From: Meconema thalassinum
Taxonomy: Eukaryota; Arthropoda; Insecta; Orthoptera; Tettigoniidae
Reading direction: 5' to 3'
Assembly: GCA_946902985.2 (NCBI GenBank)
Contig: OX336392.1
Span: 465,832,693 to 465,896,692 of the forward strand
Length of the DNA: 64,000 nucleotides
Below, in pieces: positions 23,069 through 34,632 of the stretch. The notes below the pieces were generated by a model. The model was given only the letters and a program-made list of their open reading frames with translations, was not told the origin of the DNA and ran no database searches. A program made the translations under genes and the position numbers. Within the stretch, counting starts at the first letter, position 1; the number at the start of each line of letters is the position of its first letter.

Positions 23069-25793
23069 TGAACCCTTCAGAATAGCAGTGTTTTATGCAA
23101 GAATCTTGATCAAGGGGTCGCGCTCAGTTCATAGTGTGATGTTTACGTCCGCCAAACAACATGCTTTACTGAGGCAAGGGTCATAGGATTAAAACTATAA
23201 TTAAGAAAGTAAGGAGACAAGACGTAAGATAATAACATGATTTAATAACTAATTGTGCATAAAAGAAAATAAACAAACAATAATAAAAACATATCCTCCC
23301 TGAATTATTCCCTGACAGGAATATCTAACACTTTGAGGAGTCAGACGGATCTCCCCCTTTATAATAAAATTGTGGACCCTAGTTCCACTACCTTGTATTT
23401 GAGTTTTATCTGCGCGTGATGACTAACTACGAGAAAATGAGTACTTGGATGATCGTTCGTTTACAACGGGTTAACAGCCACGGTGCTCACGAACAATCAT
23501 CACGTAAATCAACGTTTATGGATATGGGCATGACATTAATAAAAACCTTAAAAACTCTAATGCTGACACACACACTACAAATCTATTATTTACAGGAATC
23601 TCTCTGAGACCCTCATTAGCGCGATGACGCACTTAACAACATGAGCTACCAACTGGCCAATTGCTCAATACACACAAGGAAAGACAGCATTGCACATGAC
23701 TCACGGGTCACAGAAAATGGAAAATAAACATGGAATAAACCAACAACAACAAAAGCCTGACCGGCTAAGATTACTTTATATGAACAAAAACTGCATGTTA
23801 AGGTAACGCTTCGGAGATTATCGTGATACGTAGGCAACTCCCATTTATTTCAACAATTTTTACCATTGGACAGTTCTTATCTGTAATTCAAGTAATTAGG
23901 GAGCCAACGAGCACTCCTCGCTAATGACCATGCTTGCACGTTCAGACAGCCCCCTTTCCTCAAATACTTGTCGTGTCCCACTCCCGTGTATATAAATAGC
24001 TGACCAGCTGTCCCGTTCTCTCAAGGAATCAACAGCAACAAAAATCTCATCCAACTCAACATATGGTCAGACATAATCACATATCCACAATTGCCCTCGC
24101 AAGGATACAATATGGACCTGGTACCAAGCTGACAGAAATCAGTCTAAGCTGAAATTCCCGCTTGTAATACCACAAAAATACACACATACACACATCTGGG
24201 ACTGACATGACGCTTTTCACACAGGTCTGCTGAATAGGTGCTCGCAAACAATAAACACAATATTTAAAACCTACGATAGAGCTGATTACTCTTCGTCACA
24301 AATTACATTGCTCCAACGGCAATAGTCACACTGAATCTGATCAATAATAAATCTTAAACAATTTTAATTACCCTCCAATCTACTGTATAATTACATTAAT
24401 TCAGTCCTACTTCTGAAACACAACAGATCTCCGAGAGACGTTTTAACCGCATTGCGTAACATATGCAAACACGGCCGTTCACATAGCTACGTTAGTTAAC
24501 ACAACACAAAAACAAGAGCCTTCCACTAACAACATTCGTGCGAGCTGGTTCCATACAAAAGTGTGTCAGACCAAAACTAAATATATTAGGTTAATCACAC
24601 AAGCAATGTATTTACAAAAATATGTCCCATAAACCATAAGTTAATTTATCAAATAATAAAGAATATTTTTTGTACTCATCTCTCTTGTAGTCACCGTCAA
24701 AGAACGTCCGCTGCCATCTCCCAACTGAATGGTTCTTATCTCATCTCAGCCATCTGGACGGAGTGTTGAGAATTCCAAACTTCTTCTGAAGTAGTCGATG
24801 TCATCTCTGGCGCTGATTCAAAAATTATATTATTATACACTTGATATCTGACTACTAAATTCGCCGTTCAGGTACTACTTTCCCTGTAACAGTTCGCTGG
24901 CGAATTATCGACGATACTGCCCCTACAAATATAGTACTGTGACTATCTATCACTGAATTTAACACTTTACAATAATTTCTGTGTCCTTATGACACGCAAA
25001 GTAATAACTGACTACGTCCGTAGACGCACAGAAGTAATAATCAACCTGTGTCCACGACACACAAATAGAAGTCTACGTCCGTAGACGCACAGAGTAATAA
25101 GCTACGTCCTCAGACGAACAGAATAGAAGTCGAAGTCCATGTCTTGGCTCTTCATGCCACTTATAAATGAACTGGCCCTAGGTCTCGATGGGGGGGGGGA
25201 TTTATGTAAAAATTTCTCGAAATAATTGTGGTACAGGAATGAAATAAATATCACTGAACTCGTAACATTGCACAGGTCAAGAATATGCCCATTAATCCTA
25301 GAATCGATCGTAGAGATTTTGTCTAGGCGATTTCCCGCGTGAATGCTAGCCGAGCGTGCCCACGCTAGACCTGCCGCGTTAAATAGGCATTCTTCTCTCA
25401 TTGGTTCTCACATTTTCTGTAATTTGGCGGTTTATAGCAGATCTTGGCGTCGTAGGAGTGTCTAGCCTGCTCATCAGCCACTCACGTTACTGCATCATAT
25501 TTCTTCTAGGCGCGAATATTACAATGAACATACCAGCAGCATGTCTCACTGCGCGTCGCTTCTATTTGAGGCGGCCCACACCTGTCCTTCTGACACATCG
25601 CTTGGCTATTTCCTTTCACAGCTAAAGTATTTAACCTTTTGTCAATCTGCTTCAGGTATGTCCCCGCTGTCTCCAACCAATGCTTGAAATTTCCTCATCT
25701 CCGTCTGGCTACTTTCATGATGCTGGTGGAAATATTTATTAATTGGAGAAATAAAACATAGAATCATTTATCCAACAGAGGATAAAGGGTTCA
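23069..25793 (-). repeat. 5' LTR of element 1
   Basis: A 2725-bp repeat, the partner of 14714-17453. In the element's own orientation it begins at 25793 and should contain the promoter. By eye the most obvious TATA-type motif (TATAAATA near 23990) reads on the opposite strand. Confidence 0.92.
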
Positions 25794-25839
25794 ATAGTTT
25801 CAATTTTTATTAAAAATTTGGGGTCGCAGACCTCCTAAC

Positions 25840-26362
25840 GCGGCTTCGGTGGCGTAGTCGGTAGCATGCTGAGCTTCTATGCCCAAGATAGCGGGTTCAA
25901 ACCCGGCCGAAGCCGTCGGATTTTTTAAGAGCGTTAAAAATCCCTCAGTATGCCTTCCTTCGGAGGGGAAGTAAAGCCGGCGGTCCCATGTCATATATTT
26001 ATGGCATGTTAAAGATCTTTCCACTAATTACACCTGTGTGAAACTAAATTGGATAGGTTAAGAATGTAAACAACGCTCTTTGGTTGCTACGTTCGTTGCC
26101 AAGAGCCGACTGCGGTGGCGTCTAGTAGCTAGTTCTGAACTAGGCCTAGTAGTCGTTGACGGTGGCGTTTGGCGGCAAAAGTAGGAACTATTTGAAAATT
26201 CAAAGTTGCAGTCCCTACTTGAATTTAAAAAACAGATACACACACTAATACAGTCATCACAATTAACACCGGTTATCAGACAGATTCTACACTCACCCAA
26301 AGTACACGGGGCTACATGACCGCGTTGTCGCATCCCCTAAACTAAGGAACCAACCAACCAAC
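25840..26362 (+). mobile_element. tRNA-headed SINE with (CCAA)n tail
   Basis: A 523-bp insertion bounded by CAGACCTCCTAAC on both sides (25827-25839 and 26363-26375), a 13-bp target duplication. The head is tRNA-like and the tail is a run of CCAA units. Between them is about 400 bp of body with no coding content. The apparent minus-strand ORFs across it, including one with GFEPAI, are translations of the SINE head and not genes. It lies only 34 bp beyond the target duplication of LTR element 1. Confidence 0.88.
25842..25914 (+). pseudogene. tRNA-like head of the SINE with pol III boxes
   Basis: 73 bases, the length of a tRNA. GGCTTCG at the start pairs with CGAAGCC at the end as an acceptor stem. 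TGGCGTAGTCGG (25850-25861) fits box A and GGTTCAAACCC (25894-25904) fits box B. The anticodon arm does not fold properly, so it is a promoter-bearing relic and not a working tRNA. Confidence 0.85.
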
Positions 26363-26375
26363 CAGACCTCCTAAC

Positions 26376-27860
26376 ATTTAAAGTTTGCTCCAGGCAATTA
26401 GCAATTTATTAGGTTTCAAACATTTACAAAATCCTAGCAAGGATTTAAAATAGCGAAGATAAAAATTCAAAAATTAAAGACAATTAAGGTGATTAAAGTT
26501 TAACAATAAATAGAGTACAAGGTGTGTACTATAAGAAATGTCTGAGAAAACATTCTAGAGAAAGTAACCACTTCGAAAATAACAATAAGAAAAACATGAA
26601 GAATAAGATAGAAGTTCCTATAGCTTCTTGTATTTGTGCAGAATTACTTTTATAACAATTATACAAAAGAGAGCAGGTCACTTACGGTGAAACCTGAAGA
26701 GAAAGTCAAAAGGAAGGTTCTAGACTTCCTATGTTTAATTAGGAATCACGAGACTAATGGGGCAAGTTTCCCTTTCGTGAAACCTAGAAATAACTCACTC
26801 CTGAGTTGAAAGAATTGTATTCCCTGATTATAAGGGAGAAACAATGTAAGTTTGAACCGTGTATAAAACACGTGGTTATGCAGAAATTAATTGATGATAA
26901 ACAAGCAAGATGGAAGGGCACTTCGTTAGAGTGACACCTCATTGAAAATGATCTAGAGTTACAATTTTATTAATATGGTTTGTTAGTAGAAGGTTTAGGA
27001 AAGATCAATTGGGATTTAGTATCAATGTTCATGGCCTTATTTAAGGTAAACGGACGATCGCGACGCGGTAGAAATGTTGAACAAGCACTAGTTCTCACTA
27101 TAGTTTGTTGAATAGATGAAAAGTTCACTGTAGTAACACGAAAGTTTATGACAAAGAAAGTTATTGCAATCGTGGAAAATGACTGGTTGCACTAGATAGG
27201 CGAAAGTCTATTGCTTGGGAAAGTTGTGTATTACAATTAAATGCGCCATAGAACATTCCAACGGTGGAAGAAAATTTAGCTATTGCAGTAATTTATAAGG
27301 AAGATTCCTCATTTTAAATAGTATTCCCACAAGTGAGTGAAAAATACATGACGGCAAGACTTGTAGATAGAATACAGAGTCTGGAAGGTTCCAGAACAAT
27401 CCTAATAGAAGAATGGAGCCAGAGTTAATCCAGCGGAGGAACTAGCTTGGTATTTTATAGACAGCGGGTATTAGATGATATCCCACGTGGTGAGAAGATT
27501 TCTCATTTAAATAGCTTAAGAAAAGCTACTTTTTATTAAGGTTGGCTTAGACAGACAAAAGCCCAACATGGCAAAACCCGCGAAGAATGATTACCGCCCC
27601 AAATAAGTAATCTCACGCTGTCTATAAAATGATCAATAAAAGCATGTAGATAATAAAACTGATGAAGATGAGGTTAAAACCTTAAGTCTGTACTTATCTT
27701 GGTTGCATGTCGAAGGTGAAGTTCCCTTTGACGAATACTTAATGTGCCAACATGGCGTAGAATGTAGAGAGTGCCTCTTGGTTTGAGGAGACTGGCTCTA
27801 GTTGAGCCTTGACTGACCGAGTCAACTGCTGACTTACAAGTGAGACCCACTCAGCGAAGC
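26376..27860. other. Unassigned A+T-rich stretch with many short perfect hairpins
   Basis: No coding frame or known repeat. It holds a run of short inverted repeats with small loops, for example 26711-26730 (AGGAAG/CTTCCT), 26726-26745 (TTCCTA/TAGGAA), 26792-26807 (AACTCA/TGAGTT), 27380-27395 (TCTGGAA/TTCCAGA), 27491-27505 (TGAGAA/TTCTCA), 27512-27528 (TAGCTT/AAGCTA) and 27809-27825 (TTGACT/AGTCAA). Five-base stems lie between them. Confidence 0.55.
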
Positions 27861-28367
27861 GCGGAGGGTCCAAGGAAGGGAAAAGAGTGGGGGTAGGAGA
27901 CAAAAGGAAAACATATAAGCATGACCAATATTGTAAACTTAAATTCTCTTGAGGAAATGGTCTTCAAAGAGTTGATAGCAGGCGATACTAGCACAGCCTG
28001 GTGGGTGAAAAAGTAGACGAAGTTCTCTTGATCAAGGAGATGATAGCTGGCGATGGTGACGAGATCTGATGGCCAAATTGATAAGGAAGTCTTCTTGCAC
28101 CAGGAAGAATTGAGGAGCTTCTGAGATTCGCTGCTAGATGATCCCAAGCCATTTTACAGATTTCCTCAAAACAAACAGCTGTGAGTCTACCTACTAATGT
28201 TTACATATCTGTATTTCATCTATTAATCTGAGCATAGCTACTTTCTCCGGGACGGCCCTAGGACGGTGGGAACGATGCGACCGCACCAGGCGTTGTAATA
28301 TGGTAGGCCCAGAAAATGCAACGATAGATTGACAGCGCAAAAAAAAAACAATCACCTTATTAGCATA
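27861..28367. other. Unassigned interval
   Basis: No gene recognised. Two partial direct repeats (TTGATAGCAGGCGAT and ATGATAGCTGGCGAT, near 27972 and 28042) are the only structure I see. Confidence 0.4.
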
Positions 28368-28380
28368 CTACTTAACCCTA

Positions 28381-28612
28381 AATAAATTTAATTAGTATTC
28401 TGCACGAAGGCAGGACCGAGTCTCCGAAGAGGCTACCCCCAGCCGGAGTTTAATGCGGTAGGGTGGCCAGGGCTTTTCCGCTCCTCCTTATGTTGGCCAA
28501 CAGCGCGCAGTGCCTAGAACCGGCACACCATCCAAGTTCCGACTGCACCCAATGTTGCTTAACTGCGGAGTTCTCATGGGATCCGGTGTATCAACACGGC
28601 TAGGCCGTTGGC
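28381..28612 (-). mobile_element. 5S-rRNA-derived SINE (SINE3-like)
   Basis: A 232-bp minus-strand insertion flanked by CTACTTAACCCTA at 28368-28380 and 28613-28625, a 13-bp target duplication. Its 5' half is a diverged 5S rRNA sequence. Its 3' half (28495-28381) is an unrelated body ending in an A+T-rich tail. 5S-derived SINEs are transcribed by RNA polymerase III from internal boxes and are mobilised by a LINE. I see no partner LINE for this tail in the window. Confidence 0.85.
28496..28612 (-). pseudogene. 5S rRNA-like head of the SINE
   Basis: About 117 bases on the minus strand, close to the 120 of 5S rRNA. It starts GCCAACGGCC and ends CGCTGTTGGC, which pair as the 5S terminal helix. 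It keeps the AGTTAAGCAAC box A region and the ACTTGGATGG box C region. Several loop differences from a normal 5S show that it is not a standard 5S gene. Confidence 0.85.
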
Positions 28613-28649
28613 CTACTTAACCCTACCCGTCAAAATTAATTATATATAT

Positions 28650-29842
28650 TGTACCCCCTCAGCGGATGGTTGCACAGTCAGTCCACGGCTTGGCTACTGC
28701 GGTACGGGGTGTGTTACGTCCCTTCCCCAGCAGACTGAACATCCGATACGTAGACACAATCAGGTTGACAAGATTCAGGAAAAACTCAACATAACAATTT
28801 GAAAACACAAATTTTTATTCAATTAAAGGATATATTAATTCACTCAAAAAAATTATAAAAACCAAAATCACTTGATATTTTCCCTTCAAGTGTCCCTCAC
28901 AAAATATAATCAACTCAAAATGTATCAACTTAAATCACTTGGAATTGACTCTTCAAGTTTCGCTCATAAACCAAAAATAAATTCGTTAATCAGAAATCAC
29001 TAAAAAACACTATAATGTAATTTCATTTCTTTCTTGTGAAGTTTCAGAACTGTTTTTGTCTTGCTTAAAATTAAACCCTTAATATTTATTTATATTTATT
29101 TTACTTAGGCGTCATTTACATTTAATACTCTCTCCAAGGCATTGGATTTATACATTCTTTCATTTACCCTACAGGGTCTCTCTATTATTTATGTTTACTT
29201 AGATATTTTGTTCATTGATGTTTTATTAAGTCCTTTGGATCTTAATAATAATTATTTTCAAAGCCTAAGATGTGGAAAATAATACAGTACTGTACAGAAA
29301 ACATGTCATGTCTAACGATCGAATCCGTAACTCTCCAGTTACCCCTCATGCATCTAGGTGATTTTCTATTTGCGCTGGGCTGTGTGCTTTATTATTTATT
29401 ACTGTGGGATATTTATTTATAACAAATTACATTATTTCTTAGCTCGTCATTTGTTTATTTCTGGAAGAAGAAATTTTCTTTATCAACAATATATTATTTG
29501 ACAAGTCCGTCAAATCTGAATACAACATTCAAACCTTTACTCGGGATGATTTTTTCACTCCCGAAAAAATGATTCTACAATTTATTTTGCTGGCACCTCT
29601 TTTGTTTAGATTTTAAATATTTCCGTGACGGCCAGACATTACTGGACGGTCGCGCCCATTAAGATATATCCTCTCTCTCTCACAAGGGCAAGGCCACGGA
29701 CAAGGTCGTTCCTTCCCCTTGTGGTTCTTTCAGGCGAGATTTATGATGTCTAGCTACCCTCAAAGCCTTTATACTGGGATAGCTCTAAACCTATGTTTCC
29801 AAGACTTACAAATTAATTTTACCACAGAGATTTACTTCGCTC

Positions 29843-29897
<55 letters not shown>

Positions 29898-32800
29898 GAT
29901 CCTTTGTTCCCAGGATAGTGATATTTAATTCGGAGATGATGTATGGTAGTTTACGGTTCCTATTTCTTACGACAATTATAATACCTCCAACAATGCCTAT
30001 TATTTCAACAATGCCTCCTTTTACAACAATATTTTACTGCAACAAATCCTAGCTGGAACGTCCATCCTACAGCGGGAGTTACATATATTCGACGCTTTCT
30101 TTATCCTTACAACAATATTCGACGCTTATTTAGTGGGAATTTCTCATCCAAGATTCAACAATGCCTTTACAACAATATTCGACGCTTATTTAATGGGAAT
30201 TTTTCATCCACGATTTAACAATACATTTACAACAATATTCGAAGCTTATTTAGTGGGAATTTTTCATCCACGATTCAACAATACCTTTACAACAATATTC
30301 GACGCTTATTTAGTGGGAATTTTTCATCCACGATTTAACAATACATTTAGAACAATATTCGACGTTTATTTAGTGGGAATTTTTCATCCACGATTCAACA
30401 ATACCTTTACAACAATATTCGACGCTTATTTAATGGGAATTTTTCATCCACGATTTAACAATACATTTAGAACAATATTCGACGCTTATTTAGTGGGAAT
30501 TTTTCATCCACGATTCAACAATACCTTTACAACAATATTCGACGCTTATTTAGTTACAACACGAGGCTCCTCCAACAATATATTTGGTGGGAAATTACAT
30601 CCACGCATTTCGACAATTTCACTACATTTTTCATCTCACGAATAAATCTATCCGGGCTTAACGCATTTTTATATATTCACTTGAAACTATATTTTATTAT
30701 TTCTTTAATACTGGCACTTACGGCAACACAACGTGATTGGATATTATCACAACATTTGCCTCATTTCGGCATTTACAGAATTTATTTCATAATTTTTGGC
30801 ATAATAGCCTATAACATAATATATTCCTTTGGGGTTTTATTCCACCTTTATACTTGGATCTTTACTATTTATTTTTATTTATTAATACTTTATTTCTCGC
30901 TCAACTTTTCATTTTTGAGTTCCTAGACACGGATCTTTAAATACGATTTTTTATATTTTTACTTACTTACCATTTTATTTTCATTCTTATCATTTATATA
31001 TTTACTTTAATTCATTACGATGCTTTATTCTTTCGATACTATTCTTTGGTCTACAATTTAACCGTTATTATTTTACTTTATTCCCTTGGATTTTACAATT
31101 TTATTATGGTGCATATTTAATTCATAATTTGGCAACAATTTACGCCATTTAATTCATTATTTTTATTCCTTCTTCCAAATTTATATATTTATTACATATC
31201 TCTTTAATCTAGCTTCTTATTTCTTCCTTTTAACTAATCCCAATAACGTTTTATTTCCACCGAGGCGGTCCTCGTGGCGAACAATAATCATTTTATTTAG
31301 CATTTCAATTACTGCACATACATATTCATCAACGAATCATCCATCAGAACTCCCCAGTCGATGAATGGATTGATTGATATCTAGCACACAGCACAACAAC
31401 AACAAGACATTAATAAAGTTTCTTCAACTCACTCAGGCTCCGATTCCATTCTCAGGCAGCTTCACCCACCGTCTTGATATCTACTCATCCATCATAACAC
31501 TCTTTCCTGACACTTTTACCTGACACTTATTCATTTTACACTTGAGACGTGGAAACATAATATAACACTCGGCACAATAGCATTTTCCTTAAACACACGA
31601 CCCTATTTCAGAGCTTTGGCAATGATGGTTCGTAGTGGTTGGTTCTTGACGACTCCTAACGTTTCTGCATTGAACGTGCTAACTGGCTCCTTCCTACTCT
31701 TGAAATCCCTGGCTCCGTGTAAGTCTCTGAACCACACGTCCCCGTTCACACGCTCCTACTGGCTTCTGGATAAAGTTCCTCGTGTTTGTCCTTACTCGTT
31801 CCGTGATATTTCTTTATTTGAGAGATCTAATTCCTAGCTTGGTCTCTACTTTGAGAACCTTCGCTTGTCTATGTAACGCTTTAGATCTGGAGTCTCGAAC
31901 CCACAGTCTCTCTAGGTCCCGACTCCTTCCTTTCTTGCTGATTTTATCCTTTTAGGGATTTGTCGCTGACACGGTCTTTGTTGACGCAATGTTACTTATT
32001 ATTCCGTATTTTACGAATTGTCTCTTTAGAATTTCGCGTTCCGTAATTTTTGCCTGTGTTTTGACTTTGCGTGTGTTACTTGACTAACCCGCACTTTTAC
32101 GGTCTTAGTGTTCTTTGATTTAACACGACGTGACTGATATTGTCGCGGTTTTTATTGATCCAGCGCATAACGCTATAGTGATCACTCAGAATACGAAACG
32201 ATGACCCGAATGTTTGGTTATTACTTGACGAATGTCAGCACAGCGTTGTCGCCAGCTTACTAACTGGTTGATACGATGTGATGTATCGTAATGTCCGTCC
32301 GGACTTACTAACTGTATGAGCTGTGATGCAGCACTCCTGCCCTAGGAGTTCACTGTAGACTGCAGACGGTACCACACGCTACTGCATGGGTTGTAGACTG
32401 AATACAGTGATGCAGAACCTTCTCACGAGGTCCATAATAAACTGCATTAAAGATGAACTGATGCAGCACGACCCCTTCACGGTCTGCCTTAAACTGCATT
32501 ATCTTGTGATACAGCGTCTCCCCTCAAGGAGTACTTGTAAACTGCATACGGTCCTCTTGGATCACTCCCTATTTATTTGCTTCTATGAAAAATAAACTAT
32601 TTTGTCTACGTTGCAAAAATTATCACCTGAACCAATTGTGGTATACTTTTGGAAAAATATTCATTTTATAGCTTGCGCACTGAACATCTCATTTTTATAA
32701 CTTTTTTCCGAATCCGATCGTGGGGATATATTTATTTAAATAAAATTCGATCCTTTATGTGTGTGGGAGGCTGTTTTTTATACCCCACTCCTTCTTTTAG

Positions 32801-33291
32801 CTTGGGTGAAGTCCCCTTCGCAAAGCGCTGACTTTGCTTTTCTATTCCGCACGTTATTTAGTGACTTTTACTGTTCTAAAATTTCTCATTTCCCAAATGA
32901 ATAGCTTTTACGAAAAGTTTTCTTAAGGATTTTGGTTATATTGGCTAATATTATTAATTTCCGCCAATTTCTCAGCTCCGCCCTCGCGCGCTGCTGTCAA
33001 TTTATAGCTGAATTTGCATTTTCTCCTTGGATCTTGCATCTCTCTCTACTGTCGGTTAATCCCCTTCTTCTATTTTTAATTCTGAGTAACTGTTTTATTG
33101 CTGACTGCGCGGTGATGTCATTTATGCAGCTGGCCCGTTGCGCCACAATTTTTATCAGCTCTGTGCGTCACGTATGTGCCTATTTGATATTAACCCTTTT
33201 CATACTTCAATATATCGTAAAAACGTCCTGTTTTCTCATTTTCCTGAATAGTCAAGGGTTCAAGTCTTGTGCCAAAATTCATTTGGGCACA
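28650..33291 (-). repeat. 3' LTR of element 3
   Basis: 4642-bp direct repeat. It has a longer (TTA)n run (about 29845-29896), seven 60-bp minisatellite units (30121-30540), and about 60 bp near 32380 that the other LTR lacks. These account for nearly all of its extra 332 bp. No credible coding region; the repetitive 170-codon frame at 30133-30645 exists because the 60-bp unit is a multiple of three. Confidence 0.88.
30121..30540. repeat. 60-bp minisatellite, seven units (3' LTR of element 3)
   Basis: Seven tandem 60-bp units starting GACGCTTATTTAGTGGGAAT, with a few alternating variants (CGATTCAACAATACC versus CGATTTAACAATACA). Confidence 0.95.
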
Positions 33292-33303
33292 ATTTCCTCC
33301 TTC
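33292..33303 (-). other. Polypurine tract of element 3
   Basis: On the minus strand GAAGGAGGAAAT directly abuts the TGTGCCC start of the 3' LTR. This fixes the element's orientation and this LTR edge. Confidence 0.75.
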
Positions 33304-34632
33304 AAAGGAAATAAATTTTTGAAAATTAAAAAAAAATATATCAAAAAAAAAAGTCTTTCTAAAATTTCTGGCACACCATGTACGTCATATTTCTTCTTAA
33401 TTTATCTTGCTATACGGGGACGCATACAGCTCAACCCGTTTCGAATATAAAAAACTTTCAAAAACAATTTTGGGACACACTGTATAAGGTTTATTCTTTA
33501 ATTATTCATTTCGTCAGTGGACGTTTTCCTTTTACTGCGGTTCCTTGTAGTCTAGCTCACTGGCATTACTCGCACGGTTCCCCCTTGTGGCTATCATATT
33601 TTATGAGTTCTTAAGTGTGTCTCGAGACCTCATTGGCCTGTCCCTTCCTCAAGGATCTATTTACAACTCTGGGTCGTGTTATTCAGACAATAATGGCTAA
33701 CGCCTTTCTGCTTTCTTGTTTTTCTTGTTGTAACGTTTACTGAGACAACATTGGCCGTGATTCGTTTATATAGAAATGATTAGTGTTCTTTGGAGGTGGC
33801 GTTGGTGCGCTTGAGTGGATGAAACTTGAACTAATTCAGAGAGTGTCAACTCTGGCGATAGCAGAGAGGAGTTTAGACAATGAGAGTTAAATACATTTAT
33901 AAAAAAAAGTGATATAGGTTATTAGCGCTGATAAAAGAAGGCTATTGATAAAATACATTATTATGAAAGATAAACGTTAAGGAAGTTATAGATTGAATCA
34001 TTCTGTCTTCTTTACTGCATCGTAATGGTTATATGACGATAGTTTCTAAAATACATTGTTCTAAGAAGGGAAACCAGAATAAAATGAGTATTTGAATGGT
34101 GGTATGAAACTGGAAATTGTATCTTGTTGTGACGGCATTATTGATACAATTTAATTATACATCCCTTAAGACCTCAAAATAGTAAGTAGCATTCCAATGA
34201 TTTATTGTTATGTTGCAGTATATAATTAAGCTGCCTTGTTTACTGAAGTGTCTTAGTTGGTGTCGGAGACATACCACACCTTGAGACGAATGAGTTCTTG
34301 TGTCTGTATTAAGATTATATTCATTCGTAGTATTCTATCTATGAATTGGCACCCTCCCGGAAACTTATAATTTATATCACACGATAAGAAACTATTACAT
34401 TGTGGTTTCCGTTCGTTCCTCAAGGGTCTATAATCCATTCCTTTTTGTCTTTTCAGATCCCTTGTGTTTACATTCATCGTCTTTCTTTCACAGTGCCTTT
34501 GTGTCTTTCTTCTCTAGGTTATCCACTAACTTATTTCTATTTTTCTTTTAACCACCATCTAATCCTAGATAATATATACATTTTGAAATGCTTCATACTT
34601 AATGCCTTTTCCTTTCCTCTTTCTAAGATGAT
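33304..34632. other. Non-coding 3' interior of element 3
   Basis: About 1.3 kb where pol would normally lie. I find no RT, RNase H or integrase motif on either strand, only short frames without recognisable domains. Confidence 0.6.

Larger units (their letters stand above)
14714..25793 (-). mobile_element. LTR element 1: Gypsy-type retrotransposon with 2.7-kb LTRs, no integrase
   Basis: Two direct repeats, 14714-17453 and 23069-25793, start TGAACCCTT and end AAGGGTTCA (9-bp perfect terminal inverted repeats). They are flanked by ATAG on both sides (14710-14713 and 25794-25797), a 4-bp target duplication. The coding content is on the minus strand, in the order leader, Gag, protease, RT, RNase H, so the right-hand repeat is the 5' LTR. 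Only about 270 bases separate the end of the RNase H frame from the 3' LTR, which leaves no room for integrase. The LTRs are nearly identical, implying a recent insertion. Confidence 0.92.

Noticed and set aside
25800..26333. Minus-strand ORFs including GFEPAI and ATRRHRSRL strings
   Set aside because: They translate the tRNA-like head and body of a SINE with a target duplication, a common source of false proteins in insect genomes.
28496..28612. A functional 5S rRNA gene
   Set aside because: The sequence is diverged in loops, single-copy here, fused to an unrelated body and bounded by a target duplication, so it is a SINE head.
30133..30645. 170-codon ORF with 20-residue repeats (GIFHPRFNNTFTTIFDAYLV)
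   Set aside because: It is the translation of a 60-bp minisatellite in an LTR. The unit length is a multiple of three, so any open register stays open. The other LTR has the same frame with fewer units, and no start, domain or context supports a protein.
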